A stretch of DNA of 64,000 nucleotides from Rodentibacter caecimuris (GTDB taxonomy: Bacteria; Pseudomonadota; Gammaproteobacteria; Enterobacterales; Pasteurellaceae). The notes below the pieces were generated by a model. That model was given only the letters and a program-made list of their open reading frames with translations, had not been told where the DNA came from and made no database searches. The number at the start of each line of letters is the position of its first letter. The stretch's first letter is position 1. The position numbers and the translations under genes are program-made. The stretch lies in assembly GCF_001019715.1 (NCBI RefSeq), contig NZ_BBXJ01000001.1:1488001-1552000 (forward strand), read 5' to 3'. Of this stretch, positions 52,438-62,704 are shown piece after piece.

Positions 52438-52879
52438 AAAAGCTCAACGGCAAGATTGCAACAAAATGTGGCGTTTAATGAAAGAACTCGCCATTTTTGA
52501 ACACTATATTGATAGCTTTGCAATTACACCTGAAATTGTAGAAGAATGTGGTTTTAATAAAAATCCGCCGGATTTTTATTGTCTCGTTGCCGCTGATAAG
52601 GAAAATATTGTTGGCATTGCCGTTTATTATTTTCTGCCTTATACCGCTCAAAACCGCCCTGCTATTTATCTCAAAGAACTCTATATTGACGAACATTACC
52701 GTGGACAACAAATCGGTGAAAAATTAATGCAAGCCCTAAAAGTAGAAGCTCAAAATCACGGTTGCCTGCAAATAAAATGGACGGTTGCTCCTTGGAATGA
52801 AGCCGGAAAGCATTTTTACGAAAAACTCGGCGCACAACAAAATAACGAATGGTTAAATTACGAATGGAAAATCAATTAA
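52421..52879 (+). CDS. GNAT-family N-acetyltransferase
   Basis: A 152-residue single-domain GNAT. The acetyl-CoA pyrophosphate loop is RGQQIGEKLM (R-x-x-x-x-G-x pattern), followed by the WNEAGKHFYEKLGA alpha-4 motif. It resembles diamine/spermidine-type acetyltransferases (IYLKELYIDEHYRGQQIG), so a polyamine or thialysine substrate is possible but not proven. The ATG at 52421 has GAGGAG upstream, inside the end of the marR-type gene. It overlaps the next acetyltransferase by 16 bp. Confidence 0.87.
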   Translation: MNILIRKAQRQDCNKMWRLMKELAIFEHYIDSFAITPEIVEECGFNKNPPDFYCLVAADKENIVGIAVYYFLPYTAQNRPAIYLKELYIDEHYRGQQIGEKLMQALKVEAQNHGCLQIKWTVAPWNEAGKHFYEKLGAQQNNEWLNYEWKIN

Positions 52880-53388
52880 ATATTAGGAAACTCACCTTAA
52901 ACGATCTTGAATCGCTCCAAACGCTAGGCAAACAAACTTTTTTTGAGACTTTCGTCGGCACTTGTAGCGATGAAGATATGCAACATTATTTAGAAAATAG
53001 CTTTAATCTCACCCAACTTGAGAGCGAATTAAAAAATGAAGAAATGCATTTTTATGTCGCAGAGCAACAAGGAGAAATGCTCGGCTATCTCAAAGTCAAT
53101 TTCGGCGCAGCGCAAACGGAATTACAAGATCCAAGTGCGGTAGAAATTCAGCGTATTTATGTATTAAATCAATATCACGGCAAAGGCGTGGGGCAAGTCT
53201 TGTATCGCAAAGCCTTAAAACTTGCCGAGCAACATCAGGCGGATTATATCTGGCTTGGCGTATGGGAGCATAATTACAAAGCACAAAATTTCTATCGAAA
53301 AAACGGCTTCGTCAAATTTGATAAGCATACTTTTATGATGGGAACCGATCCGCAAACAGATATTATGATGAAAAAAACATTAAAGTAA
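52864..53388 (+). CDS. GNAT-family N-acetyltransferase (second)
   Basis: A 174-residue GNAT with acetyl-CoA loop YHGKGVGQVLY and the end motif EHNYKAQNFYRKNGF. The substrate is unknown; similar proteins include ribosomal-protein and spermidine acetyltransferases. The ATG at 52864 starts MENQLNIRK, overlapping the preceding gene by 16 bp. A hairpin terminator follows directly. Confidence 0.87.
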   Translation: MENQLNIRKLTLNDLESLQTLGKQTFFETFVGTCSDEDMQHYLENSFNLTQLESELKNEEMHFYVAEQQGEMLGYLKVNFGAAQTELQDPSAVEIQRIYVLNQYHGKGVGQVLYRKALKLAEQHQADYIWLGVWEHNYKAQNFYRKNGFVKFDKHTFMMGTDPQTDIMMKKTLK

Positions 53389-53390
53389 AA

Positions 53391-53411
53391 AGGTTGGAAT
53401 TTTCCAACCTT
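53391..53411. terminator. Terminator between the acetyltransferase unit and hldE
   Basis: AGGTTGGAA-TTT-TTCCAACCT forms a 9-bp stem between convergent genes. Confidence 0.75.
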
Positions 53412-53418
53412 TCCTCTA

Positions 53419-54849
53419 TTAATCTTTTAGCAATTTAATTTTCTCAATCACATTTGTGGTGGAACAACCGTTTTCAAAATTTAGCACTTTCACCTCCCCG
53501 CCATTTGCCCAAACTTCTTGGCTACCGGCAATCTCTTCCGGTTTATAATCACCGCCTTTCACTAATAAATCCGGTAATACATCACCAATCAAGCGTTGCG
53601 GCGTATCTTCCGTAAAAGGAACAAGCCAATCTACCGACGATAATCCTGCCAATACAGCCATACGGGTATCAAGATTGTTGATAGGGCGACTTTCGCCTTT
53701 TAATCGTTTTACAGATTCATCACTGTTTACCGCAACGATTAAACGATCCCCCAATTTACGGGCATTTTCAAGATAAGACACGTGTCCCGGGTGCAAAATA
53801 TCAAAACAGCCATTTGTCATCACAATTTTTTCACCACGGGCTTTCGCTTGTGCGACAACCTCTTTGAGCTGTGTTTCAGTCATGATACCGAAACCGCTTT
53901 CCGGGCGGGCATGAATCGCATTTTCAAGTTCCACATTAGACACTGTTGAAGTACCCAATTTACCTACTACAATACCCGCGGCGACATTCGCCAAATAACA
54001 GGCTTCTTCAAAAGAACGGGCATCTGCCAGAGCTGTCGCCAACACACTAATTACCGTATCGCCTGCGCCAGTTACATCAAAGACTTCTTTCGCCACCGTT
54101 GGCAAATGATAAGGCTCTTGATTTGGACGAAGTAAGGTCATCCCTTTTTCAGAACGGGTGATCAAAAGTGCGGTCAATTCGATGTCTGAAATCAATTTCA
54201 AGCCTTTTTCAATGATTTCTTCTTCCGTATTGCACTTGCCCACTACGGCTTCAAATTCCGTCATATTTGGTGTGAGTAAGGTCGCCCCACGGTAACGCTC
54301 AAAATCCGTGCCTTTCGGATCAATTAACACTGGCACATTAGCTTTACGTGCAATCCGAATCATTTTTTGCACTTCTTTTAACGTACCTTTGCCATAATCG
54401 GAAAGCACTAAAGCACCGTAATTTTTGACCGCACTTTCCAGTTTAGCAAGTAAATCCTGACAATCTACATTATTAAAATCTTCTTCAAAATCAAGGCGTA
54501 AAAGCTGCTGATGACGGGATAAAATACGCAATTTGGTAATCGTCGGATGGCTGCTTAATGCCACAAAATTACAATCAATATGTTGATCGTTCAGCAAATC
54601 AGATAACGCCGCGCCGGTCTCATCCTGCCCAATTAATCCCATCAACTGAACCGGTACATTCAGTGAAGCGATATTCATCGCGACATTCGCCGCCCCACCG
54701 GCACGTTCCTCATTTTCTTGCACACGTACCACCGGCACCGGTGCCTCCGGTGAAATTCGGTTGGTTGCGCCAAACCAATAACGATCAAGCATTACATCGC
54801 CTAATACAAGGACTTTTGCCTGTTTAAATTCTGCTAAATACTGAGCCAT
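53419..54849 (-). CDS. hldE: Bifunctional heptose-7-phosphate kinase/heptose-1-phosphate adenylyltransferase
   Basis: A 476-residue fusion: an N-terminal ribokinase-like kinase ([22 protein letters not shown], with the anion-hole GAGDT in [12 protein letters not shown]) and a C-terminal nucleotidyltransferase ([16 protein letters not shown]). It makes ADP-D-glycero-manno-heptose for the LOS inner core. The ATG at 54849 follows AAGAGAG; the open frame 39 bp further upstream is not used. It is divergent from lpxL, another LPS gene. Confidence 0.96.
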   Translation of the reverse strand: MAQYLAEFKQAKVLVLGDVMLDRYWFGATNRISPEAPVPVVRVQENEERAGGAANVAMNIASLNVPVQLMGLIGQDETGAALSDLLNDQHIDCNFVALSSHPTITKLRILSRHQQLLRLDFEEDFNNVDCQDLLAKLESAVKNYGALVLSDYGKGTLKEVQKMIRIARKANVPVLIDPKGTDFERYRGATLLTPNMTEFEAVVGKCNTEEEIIEKGLKLISDIELTALLITRSEKGMTLLRPNQEPYHLPTVAKEVFDVTGAGDTVISVLATALADARSFEEACYLANVAAGIVVGKLGTSTVSNVELENAIHARPESGFGIMTETQLKEVVAQAKARGEKIVMTNGCFDILHPGHVSYLENARKLGDRLIVAVNSDESVKRLKGESRPINNLDTRMAVLAGLSSVDWLVPFTEDTPQRLIGDVLPDLLVKGGDYKPEEIAGSQEVWANGGEVKVLNFENGCSTTNVIEKIKLLKD

Positions 54850-54935
54850 GCTATTCTCTCTTGTAAAAAATTGGCGTGATTTTACCACAAGTCATTTTTG
54901 CGTTAAACTACCGCGCAATTTCACGGAGAATGATA

Positions 54936-55871
54936 ATGAAAAATAACAAACTCCCTACATTTCAACGTGCTTTTCTTGCGCCTAAATATTGGGGATTCTG
55001 GTTTGGCGTTGCCCTTTGGCGTGCAATTTTACTCCTACCCTACCCGATTTTACGCCACATTGGTAACGGCTTGGGGTGGCTTTTTTCCCACTTAAAAATC
55101 GGCAAACGCCGTGTCGCGATTACACGCCGCAATCTTGAGCTTTGCTTTCCCGATATGCCGGAAAATGAACGGGAAATCCTATTACAAGAAAATTTGCGTG
55201 CCGTCGGCATGGCAATTATTGAAACCGGTATGGCATGGTTTTGGTCTGATGCGCGCATAAAGAAGTGGTCGAAAATTGAGGGGCTACATCATCTAAAAGA
55301 TCATCAACAGGACGGCATTATTTTTGTGGGGGTACATTTTCTCACCTTAGAGCTCGGTGCCCGTATTGTGGGGTTACATCACCCCGGATTAGGGGTATAT
55401 CGCCCGAATGACAACCCGCTTTTGGACTGGTTACAAACACAAGGACGCTTGCGTTCTAACAAGGATATGTTGGATCGTAAAGATCTTCGCGGCATGATTA
55501 AAGCGTTACGCCATGGGGAAACCATTTGGTATGCGCCAGATCACGATTATGGCCGAAAAAATGCCGTATTTGTGCCGTTTTTTGCCGTACCCGACGCTTG
55601 TACCACCACCGGCAGCTACTATTTATTAAAATCCTCTCCGAAAAGCAAAATCATCCCCTTTGCGCCACTTCGCAATCGAGACGGTTCCGGCTATACGGTA
55701 AGCATTTCGCCACCGGTAGATTTCACGGATTTAGAGGAGGAAACGAGCATTAGCACACGAATGAACCGCCTGGTAGAAAAAGAAATTCTGAAAGGCATAG
55801 AGCAATATATGTGGCTACATCGTCGTTTTAAAACACGCCCGAATGAAAGTGATCCAAGTTTATATAACTAA
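54936..55871 (+). CDS. lpxL: Lipid A late acyltransferase (HtrB/LpxL)
   Basis: A 311-residue inner-membrane acyltransferase with an N-terminal membrane helix and the catalytic HX4E motif in HFLTLELGARI. Other family segments are KRRVAITRRNLELCFP and YAPDHDYGRKNAVFVPFF. It adds a secondary acyl chain to lipid A. The length equals H. influenzae HtrB. The gene next to hldE (rfaE) is the same as in H. influenzae. The ATG at 54936 has GGAG upstream. Confidence 0.93.
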   Translation: MKNNKLPTFQRAFLAPKYWGFWFGVALWRAILLLPYPILRHIGNGLGWLFSHLKIGKRRVAITRRNLELCFPDMPENEREILLQENLRAVGMAIIETGMAWFWSDARIKKWSKIEGLHHLKDHQQDGIIFVGVHFLTLELGARIVGLHHPGLGVYRPNDNPLLDWLQTQGRLRSNKDMLDRKDLRGMIKALRHGETIWYAPDHDYGRKNAVFVPFFAVPDACTTTGSYYLLKSSPKSKIIPFAPLRNRDGSGYTVSISPPVDFTDLEEETSISTRMNRLVEKEILKGIEQYMWLHRRFKTRPNESDPSLYN

Positions 55872-55900
55872 AAAGTGCGGTCGAAAATAACCGCACTTTT
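55871..55900 (+). terminator. Uptake-sequence hairpin between lpxL and parE
   Basis: AAAAGTGCGGT and ACCGCACTTTT pair with a T-rich end, separating the lpxL and parE transcripts. Confidence 0.8.
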
Positions 55901-55947
55901 TGATACACTCTCTCGCAATTTTTCTATATCTAATGAATAACCTAAAA

Positions 55948-57846
55948 ATGACAACTCAGTATTCAGCTCAAGAAATTACGGTTTTAAAAGATCTCGAACC
56001 GGTGCAAATTCGCCCTGGTATGTACACCGACACCACCCGTCCAAACCACCTCGCACAAGAGGTCATTGATAATAGCGTGGACGAAGCCCTTGCCGGTTTT
56101 GCAACAAAAATTGAAGTGATTTTACACGCCGATCAATCTCTCGAAGTTATTGATAACGGTCGGGGAATGCCGGTGGATATTCATCCCACAGAAGGCGTTT
56201 CCGGTGTAGAGGTGATCTTAACCAAACTCCATGCGGGCGGTAAATTTTCCAGTAAGAACTATGAATTTGCCGGTGGCTTACACGGTGTGGGGATTTCTGT
56301 GGTGAACGCCCTTTCCGAACGGGTTGATATTCAAGTAAAACGCAATGGCGAAGTGTATAAAATCGCCTTTGAAAACGGCGTAAAAGTGGAAGAACTTGAG
56401 GTGATCGGCACTTGCGGCAGACGCACTACCGGAACTACCGTTCATTTCAAACCCAATCCGAAATATTTCGACAGTGCAAAATTTTCCGTCAGCCGCCTGC
56501 GCCATTTATTGCGCGCCAAGGCGGTTCTCTGCTCCGGACTTGAAATCAAATTTATTGATAAAGTCAATAATACGCAAGATGTGTGGTTGTATGAAGACGG
56601 CTTATCCGACTATCTCATTGAAGCCGTTAATGGTGAAGAAACCTTGCCTGAAAAACCCTTTGTCGGTGAATTTAAAGGCACAAACGAAGCCGTAAGCTGG
56701 GCATTATTGTGGCTACCACAAGGAGGGGAACTCATTGGCGAAAGCTATGTAAATTTAATTCCCACCATTCAAGGCGGTACACATGTCAATGGTTTGCGTC
56801 AAGGCTTACTGGATGCGATACGGGAATTTTGCGAATTCCGCAATTTACTCCCTCGCGGCGTAAAACTCACTGCCGATGATATTTGGGATCGCTGTGCTTA
56901 TATCCTTTCGCTAAAAATGCAAGATGCCCAATTTGCCGGTCAAACTAAAGAGCGCCTGTCATCACGCCAAAGTGCGGTCTTTGTCAGCGGTGTGTTAAAA
57001 GATTCCTTTAGCCTATGGCTTAACCAAAATGTACAAGATGCGGAAAAACTTGCCGAAATGGCGATCAGCTCTGCCCAACGCCGTTTGCGAGCTGCCAAAA
57101 AAGTAGTGCGGAAAAAACTCGTTAGCGGCCCGGCATTACCGGGTAAATTAGCGGATTGCGGATCTCAAGATCTGGAAAAAACCGAGCTTTTTTTAGTAGA
57201 AGGCGATTCTGCGGGCGGTTCAGCAAAGCAAGCCCGAGATCGTGAATATCAGGCAATTTTGCCGTTGCGGGGAAAAATTTTAAATACGTGGGAAGTTTCA
57301 CCGGAACAGGTGCTCGGCTCCACTGAAATTCACGACATTGCCGTTGCCTTAGGAATCGATCCGGATAGTGATGATCTATCCCAATTACGCTACGGCAAAG
57401 TCTGTATCCTCGCCGATGCGGACTCAGACGGTTTACACATTGCCACCCTGCTCTGCGCGTTGTTCTTACGTCATTTCCCAAAATTAGTGCAAAACGGACA
57501 TGTTTATGTGGCAATGCCGCCACTTTACCGCATTGATTTAAATAAAGAAGTATTCTATGCCTTGGATGAAAGCGAAAAAGAGGCAATTTTAGATCGCCTA
57601 AAAAACAAAAAAGGTAAGCCAAACGTGCAACGTTTTAAAGGGTTAGGCGAAATGAATCCTTCTCAATTACGGGAAACCACCATGGATCCGAATACCCGTC
57701 GTTTGGTGCAATTAACCTATCATTTCGATGAAGAACAAGGGGCGGAAACCCTAGAATTAATGGATATGCTTTTAGCGAAAAAACGTTCCGAAGATCGAAA
57801 AAATTGGCTACAAACCAAAGGCGATCAAGTGGATTTAGCGGTGTAA
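55948..57846 (+). CDS. parE: DNA topoisomerase IV subunit B
   Basis: A 632-residue GHKL ATPase subunit that, with ParC, decatenates daughter chromosomes. Motifs: DNSVDEALAG and DNGRGMPVDIH (ATP binding), GGLHGVGISVVNAL, the Toprim block EGDSAGGSAKQARDREYQAILPLRGKILN and ADADSDGLHI. The ATG at 55948 (MTTQYSAQEITVLKD) agrees with the family; a second candidate at 55933 cannot be excluded. The next gene, a nitrite reductase, begins 23 bp after the stop and precedes parC. Confidence 0.96.
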   Translation: MTTQYSAQEITVLKDLEPVQIRPGMYTDTTRPNHLAQEVIDNSVDEALAGFATKIEVILHADQSLEVIDNGRGMPVDIHPTEGVSGVEVILTKLHAGGKFSSKNYEFAGGLHGVGISVVNALSERVDIQVKRNGEVYKIAFENGVKVEELEVIGTCGRRTTGTTVHFKPNPKYFDSAKFSVSRLRHLLRAKAVLCSGLEIKFIDKVNNTQDVWLYEDGLSDYLIEAVNGEETLPEKPFVGEFKGTNEAVSWALLWLPQGGELIGESYVNLIPTIQGGTHVNGLRQGLLDAIREFCEFRNLLPRGVKLTADDIWDRCAYILSLKMQDAQFAGQTKERLSSRQSAVFVSGVLKDSFSLWLNQNVQDAEKLAEMAISSAQRRLRAAKKVVRKKLVSGPALPGKLADCGSQDLEKTELFLVEGDSAGGSAKQARDREYQAILPLRGKILNTWEVSPEQVLGSTEIHDIAVALGIDPDSDDLSQLRYGKVCILADADSDGLHIATLLCALFLRHFPKLVQNGHVYVAMPPLYRIDLNKEVFYALDESEKEAILDRLKNKKGKPNVQRFKGLGEMNPSQLRETTMDPNTRRLVQLTYHFDEEQGAETLELMDMLLAKKRSEDRKNWLQTKGDQVDLAV

Positions 57847-57869
57847 TTGACAACAAAGCAGGTAAAAAA

Positions 57870-59051
57870 ATGAATGAACAACGCCGTGATTTCCTTAAAA
57901 ACAGTACATTAAGTATCGCTACGCTCACACTGGGTGCCGGCTTAATACAAATGCCGCCTGCGCAAGCAACAGAAGACAACAATTCCCCAATATCGCCGGA
58001 ACAACCCCTACCGGAAATAGAGGCGGAAATCACCTTGGCACCGGAAGTACCCAAACCGATCGAGCGTAATTATCCGGCAAAAGTGGTAGTAAAACTGACC
58101 GCACTTGAAAAAATTATGGAATTAATGAACGGCGTCCAATATAAATTTTGGACGTTTAATGGCAATGTGCCGGCGCCGTTTATTCGGGTTCGGGAAGGGG
58201 ATATAGTGGAAGTACAGCTTTCCAACTCAGCCAGTTCGATGATGTCGCATAGTATTGATTTTCATGCGGCAGCCGTACCCATGGGGGGCGCTATCGCCAG
58301 TGAAACCGCCCCAACCAGAACCGGTACGTTTCAGTTTAAAGCATTGCGTTCGGGCATTTATTTATACCATTGCGGTAGTCAGCCGGTTGCTGTTCATCTT
58401 GCTAAGGGAATGTACGGCTTAATTTTAGTTGAACCGAAGGAAGGCTTACCAAAAGTCGAGCGTGAATTCTATATTATGCAAAGTGAATTTTATACGAAAG
58501 GACGATTTGGTGAGTCCGGTCTGCAACCCTTTAGCATGAGTAAAGCCATTGATGAACGCCCCGATTATGTGCTGTTCAATGGAAAAGTCGGCGCAATGAT
58601 GGGGGAAAATGCACTCAAAGCCAAAACCGGTGAAAAAATTCGTTTATTTATCGGCAATGCCGGCCCTAACTTGATTTCATCATTCCATTTAATCGGTGCG
58701 GTGTTTGATAACGTATATGTGGAAGGTGGTACATTAATCAACCACAATGTTCAAACCACACTCATTCCATCGGGCGGTGCAACCATTGTCGAAACCCAAA
58801 TTGATGTGTCCGGCACTTATGTCTTTATGGATCATTCTATATTTCGTGCTGCTAACAAAGGAACAATGGGGCAAATTATCGTGACGGGAGAAAAAAATCC
58901 GTCAATTTATTCCGGCAAATTAAAAGATGAACCAATTAAAAATGATCCTAATCCCCAAAAACCACAACCCGTTCCTTATGAAATCGATAGCCACAAAGGG
59001 ATGACACAGCACTACCACGCAGATATGGAAAGTGGCTCGACCAAGAAATAA
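57870..59051 (+). CDS. nirK: Copper-containing nitrite reductase (AniA/NirK type)
   Basis: A 393-residue two-cupredoxin-domain enzyme reducing nitrite to NO in the periplasm. The N-terminus is a Tat signal (QRRDFLKN, cleavage near AQA). All type-1 copper ligands (H127, C168, H176, M181), type-2 ligands (H132, H167, H322) and catalytic D130 and H273 are present. Sequence blocks such as MYGLILVEPKEGLPKV and NHNVQTTLIPSGGA match Neisseria AniA closely. It has no C-terminal heme domain and a low-complexity tail. It lies between parE and parC with no own terminator. FtsP/SufI is excluded because that protein lacks these copper sites. Confidence 0.93.
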   Translation: MNEQRRDFLKNSTLSIATLTLGAGLIQMPPAQATEDNNSPISPEQPLPEIEAEITLAPEVPKPIERNYPAKVVVKLTALEKIMELMNGVQYKFWTFNGNVPAPFIRVREGDIVEVQLSNSASSMMSHSIDFHAAAVPMGGAIASETAPTRTGTFQFKALRSGIYLYHCGSQPVAVHLAKGMYGLILVEPKEGLPKVEREFYIMQSEFYTKGRFGESGLQPFSMSKAIDERPDYVLFNGKVGAMMGENALKAKTGEKIRLFIGNAGPNLISSFHLIGAVFDNVYVEGGTLINHNVQTTLIPSGGATIVETQIDVSGTYVFMDHSIFRAANKGTMGQIIVTGEKNPSIYSGKLKDEPIKNDPNPQKPQPVPYEIDSHKGMTQHYHADMESGSTKK

Positions 59052-59158
59052 TCGAAAAGAATCAATAAAATGCGGTCAAATTTTTAATAATTTTTTTGGG
59101 GATAGCATTTAACCCCGATTAATCACGAAGAAGAATTTTATAAACCGAAAAAAATTAT

Positions 59159-61414
59159 ATGAGCACAAATATCAACTACGAAGGCATCGAACAAATGCCG
59201 CTCCGCACTTTTACCGAAAGTGCCTATCTTAATTATTCCATGTACGTCATTATGGATCGTGCGTTACCTTTTATCGGTGACGGATTAAAACCCGTTCAAC
59301 GCCGTATTGTCTATGCGATGTCGGAGCTTGGCTTGAATGCCACCGCAAAATACAAAAAGTCCGCCCGTACTGTGGGTGATGTATTGGGTAAATTCCATCC
59401 GCACGGCGATTCCGCTTGCTATGAAGCGATGGTATTGATGGCCCAGCCCTTTTCTTATCGTTATCCGTTGGTGGACGGTCAAGGTAACTGGGGCGCGCCT
59501 GATGATCCTAAATCTTTTGCGGCAATGCGTTATACAGAATCACGCCTTTCCAAAATTTCTGAAATTTTACTTTCCGAACTCGGCCAAGGCACAGTAGATT
59601 ATCAACCGAACTTTGACGGCACGTTAGAAGAACCGCAATATTTGCCTGCACGTTTACCGCATATCTTGCTTAACGGTACAACAGGGATTGCGGTGGGAAT
59701 GGCAACGGATATTCCCCCTCATAATATTAATGAAATTGCCGATGCAGCCGTTTTATTACTTGATAATCCTAAAGCTAATCTTGATGATCTATTAAACATT
59801 GTACAAGGGCCGGATTTTCCAACGGAAGCGGAAATTATTTCGCCAAAAACAGAAATTCGTAAAATTTACGAACAAGGCCGCGGATCAATTAAGATGCGTG
59901 CGACATGGAAAAAAGAAGACGGAGAAATCATTATTTCTGCCCTGCCACATCAGGCTTCTCCCTCTAAAATCATTGCGCAAATTGCCGATCAAATGACGGC
60001 AAAAAAATTGCCGATGGTGGAAGATATTCGTGATGAAGCCGATCACGAAAACCCGATTCGTATTGTCATCGTGCCTCGTTCCAATCGGGTGGATACCGAC
60101 GCCCTCATGGCACATTTATTCGCCACCACCGATCTTGAAAAAAGCTATCGGGTGAATATGAATATGATCGGGCTTGATCATAAACCGGCAGTAAAAGGGT
60201 TATTGCAAATTCTCAATGAGTGGCTACATTTCCGCCGTACTACCGTCACACGCCGTTTACAATATCGCTTGGATAAAGTGCTTTCCCGTCTGCATATTTT
60301 AGAAGGCTTAATGATCGCATTTTTGAATATTGATGACGTGATTGAAATTATTCGTCACGAAGACGAACCGAAAGCGGAGCTCATGGCGCGTTTCAATTTA
60401 AGCGATGAACAAGCCGATGCGATTTTAAACTTACGCTTGCGTCACTTAGCAAAATTAGAGGAACACCAACTCCGTGCCGAACAAAATGAGTTGGAAAAAG
60501 AGCGGTCAAATTTAGAAACGATTTTAGGCTCTGAACGCCGTCTAAATACGCTTATCAAAAAAGAAATCCAAGAAGATGCCCAAAAATACGCCAGTCCGCG
60601 GATGTCGCAATTAGTCGAGCGCGAAGAAGCAAAAGCCATTTCAGAAAGCGAGATGACACCGGCAGAACCGGTCACCGTCATTTTATCGGAAATGGGCTGG
60701 GTACGCTGTGCGAAAGGGCACGATATTGATCCGAAAGCATTAAGTTATAAAGCCGGTGATCAGTATCGCGCGCATGCTTATGGTAAAAGCAATCAAGCTG
60801 CCGTATTTATTGACAGCACCGGACGCAGCTATGCCGTTGATCCGCTTACCCTGCCTTCAGCCCGTTCACAGGGCGAACCTCTCACCGGTAGATTAACCCT
60901 GCCTGTCGGTGCCACTATTGAGCATGTCATCATGGAACCGGAACAGCAGGAATTATTAATGTCATCTGATGCGGGCTATGGCTTCATTTGTAAATTTGAA
61001 GATCTAATTGCACGTAACAAAGCAGGAAAAGCCTTGATTTCTTTACCGGAAAATGCCAAAGTGTTGGCGCCAAAAATTCTGTCGGATTCAAGCGCACTTC
61101 TCGTTGCCTTGACTTCAGCCGGCAGAATGTTAATTTTCCCGGTACAAGATTTACCGGTATTATCAAAAGGTAAAGGCAATAAAATCGTGAGTATTTCCGC
61201 GACGCATGCAAAAGATCGTAGCGAATTATTAGTGAAATTATTGCTCATTTCAGATCAAGCCGCTCTTGAGTTCCACTCCGGCAAAAGAAAAATCACATTA
61301 AAGCCGGAGGAACTGCAAAAATTCCGAGCGGAACGCGGCAGAAAAGGATCACCACTACCCCGTGGCTTACATAGTAATGTGGATATTGTGGTCGTCGAAC
61401 CTGCACATAATTAA
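59159..61414 (+). CDS. parC: DNA topoisomerase IV subunit A
   Basis: A 751-residue cleavage subunit. Active-site Tyr125 lies in [10 protein letters not shown]. The quinolone-determining region reads [13 protein letters not shown] with Ser85 and Glu89, the wild-type residues. A C-terminal beta-pinwheel domain follows, without a GyrA box. It is separated from parE by nirK, 107 bp upstream, where an imperfect uptake sequence (AAATGCGGTC) lies. gltS begins 32 bp downstream. Confidence 0.97.
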   Translation: MSTNINYEGIEQMPLRTFTESAYLNYSMYVIMDRALPFIGDGLKPVQRRIVYAMSELGLNATAKYKKSARTVGDVLGKFHPHGDSACYEAMVLMAQPFSYRYPLVDGQGNWGAPDDPKSFAAMRYTESRLSKISEILLSELGQGTVDYQPNFDGTLEEPQYLPARLPHILLNGTTGIAVGMATDIPPHNINEIADAAVLLLDNPKANLDDLLNIVQGPDFPTEAEIISPKTEIRKIYEQGRGSIKMRATWKKEDGEIIISALPHQASPSKIIAQIADQMTAKKLPMVEDIRDEADHENPIRIVIVPRSNRVDTDALMAHLFATTDLEKSYRVNMNMIGLDHKPAVKGLLQILNEWLHFRRTTVTRRLQYRLDKVLSRLHILEGLMIAFLNIDDVIEIIRHEDEPKAELMARFNLSDEQADAILNLRLRHLAKLEEHQLRAEQNELEKERSNLETILGSERRLNTLIKKEIQEDAQKYASPRMSQLVEREEAKAISESEMTPAEPVTVILSEMGWVRCAKGHDIDPKALSYKAGDQYRAHAYGKSNQAAVFIDSTGRSYAVDPLTLPSARSQGEPLTGRLTLPVGATIEHVIMEPEQQELLMSSDAGYGFICKFEDLIARNKAGKALISLPENAKVLAPKILSDSSALLVALTSAGRMLIFPVQDLPVLSKGKGNKIVSISATHAKDRSELLVKLLLISDQAALEFHSGKRKITLKPEELQKFRAERGRKGSPLPRGLHSNVDIVVVEPAHN

Positions 61415-61446
61415 ATTATTCGAAACCAGTTACAGGAGGATATTTC

Positions 61447-62664
61447 GTGAATATTGTATTTGATACTTATCAAACACTTGCACTCGCCAGCCTTGTTTTA
61501 TTATTAGGCTATTTTTTAGTAAAACGCATTAGCGTACTTAAAAACTTTAACATTCCCGAACCGGTTGTCGGCGGTTTTATTATCGCTATCGCACTGTCAA
61601 TTTGGTACCAAGTGGATGGTACTTCATTTACCTTTGAAAAAAGTTTACAAACTACAATGATGTTAGTTTTTTTCTCATCAATCGGTTTAAGTGCGAACTT
61701 TGCCCGTTTAATTAAGGGCGGTAAACCACTCATTATTTTCCTATTTATTGCAGCGGCATTAATTTTCTTCCAAAACGTGATCGGCATTGTCGGTGCTCAA
61801 ATTTTAGGGATTGATCCCGCCTATGGTTTATTAGCCGGATCCGTCACTTTAACCGGTGGTCATGGTACCGGCGTGGCTTGGGCTGAAACCTTCATCAAAA
61901 AATTTAACTTACCGGCGGCGACAGAAATCGCAATGGCCTGTGCAACATTCGGCTTAGTTTTTGGGGGAATTATTGGCGGCCCGGTGGCACGTTTCTTATT
62001 AAATCGTCAAAAACAAGGGGAAAACCCGGAAAATGATGAAGTTGATGATGTACAGGAAGCCTTTGAGCATCCAACCTACCAACGTAAAGTCAATGCACGT
62101 TCCATCATTGAAACCATTGCAATGATGTCTTTCTGTTTGTTAATCGGTCAATATCTAGATAGCATAACAAAAGGCACGGCATTACAATTGCCAACTTTCG
62201 TTTGGTGTTTGTTTACTGGCGTTATTATTCGTAATGTATTGGCACATATTTTCAAATTCCGTGTGGCAGATTCCGCTATTGATGTCTTAGGTAGCGTAGG
62301 TTTATCCATTTTCTTAGCCATTGCTTTGATGTCATTAAAACTTTGGGAATTAGCCGGTCTTGCCACGGATGTATTAGTTATCCTAGCAATTCAAGTTGCT
62401 TTCATGGCATTCTTCGCCATTTACGTCACTTATCGTGCAATGGGTAAAGATTATGATGCGATTGTACTCAGCGCGGGGCACTGTGGTTTTGGTTTAGGTG
62501 CAACACCTACTGCGGTTGCAAATATGCAAGCAATCACCAGTCGTTTCGGTGCGTCTCATAAAGCCTTTTTAATCGTACCGATGGTGGGGGCATTCTTTAT
62601 TGATTTAATCAACGCCTCACTATTAAAAGTTTTCTTAGTTGTGGTGACCTATCTACACGCATAA
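61447..62664 (+). CDS. gltS: Sodium/glutamate symporter GltS
   Basis: A 405-residue membrane protein with about ten hydrophobic segments, opening MNIVFDTYQTLALASLVLLLGY, and containing two GTGVAW/GLGATPTA re-entrant-type loops (GGHGTGVAWAE and CGFGLGATPTAVANM). It imports glutamate with Na+. The start is GTG at 61447, supported by a strong AGGAGGA site. It is the last gene of the parE-nirK-parC-gltS run and is followed by a terminator. Confidence 0.95.
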   Translation: MNIVFDTYQTLALASLVLLLGYFLVKRISVLKNFNIPEPVVGGFIIAIALSIWYQVDGTSFTFEKSLQTTMMLVFFSSIGLSANFARLIKGGKPLIIFLFIAAALIFFQNVIGIVGAQILGIDPAYGLLAGSVTLTGGHGTGVAWAETFIKKFNLPAATEIAMACATFGLVFGGIIGGPVARFLLNRQKQGENPENDEVDDVQEAFEHPTYQRKVNARSIIETIAMMSFCLLIGQYLDSITKGTALQLPTFVWCLFTGVIIRNVLAHIFKFRVADSAIDVLGSVGLSIFLAIALMSLKLWELAGLATDVLVILAIQVAFMAFFAIYVTYRAMGKDYDAIVLSAGHCGFGLGATPTAVANMQAITSRFGASHKAFLIVPMVGAFFIDLINASLLKVFLVVVTYLHA

Positions 62665-62670
62665 GATACA

Positions 62671-62701
62671 AAAAGAGCGGTAAAATTGACCGCTCTTTTT
62701 T
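62671..62701 (+). terminator. gltS terminator
   Basis: AAAAGAGCGGT and ACCGCTCTTTTT form the stem; T run follows. It lies next to the end of the convergent DUF2301 gene. Confidence 0.85.
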
Positions 62702-62704
62702 ATT

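Noticed and set aside
57870-59051. FtsP/SufI-type cell-division multicopper oxidase homolog
   Set aside because: The Tat signal and cupredoxin folds suggested it at first, but all type-1 and type-2 copper ligands of nitrite reductase are present and long blocks match AniA.
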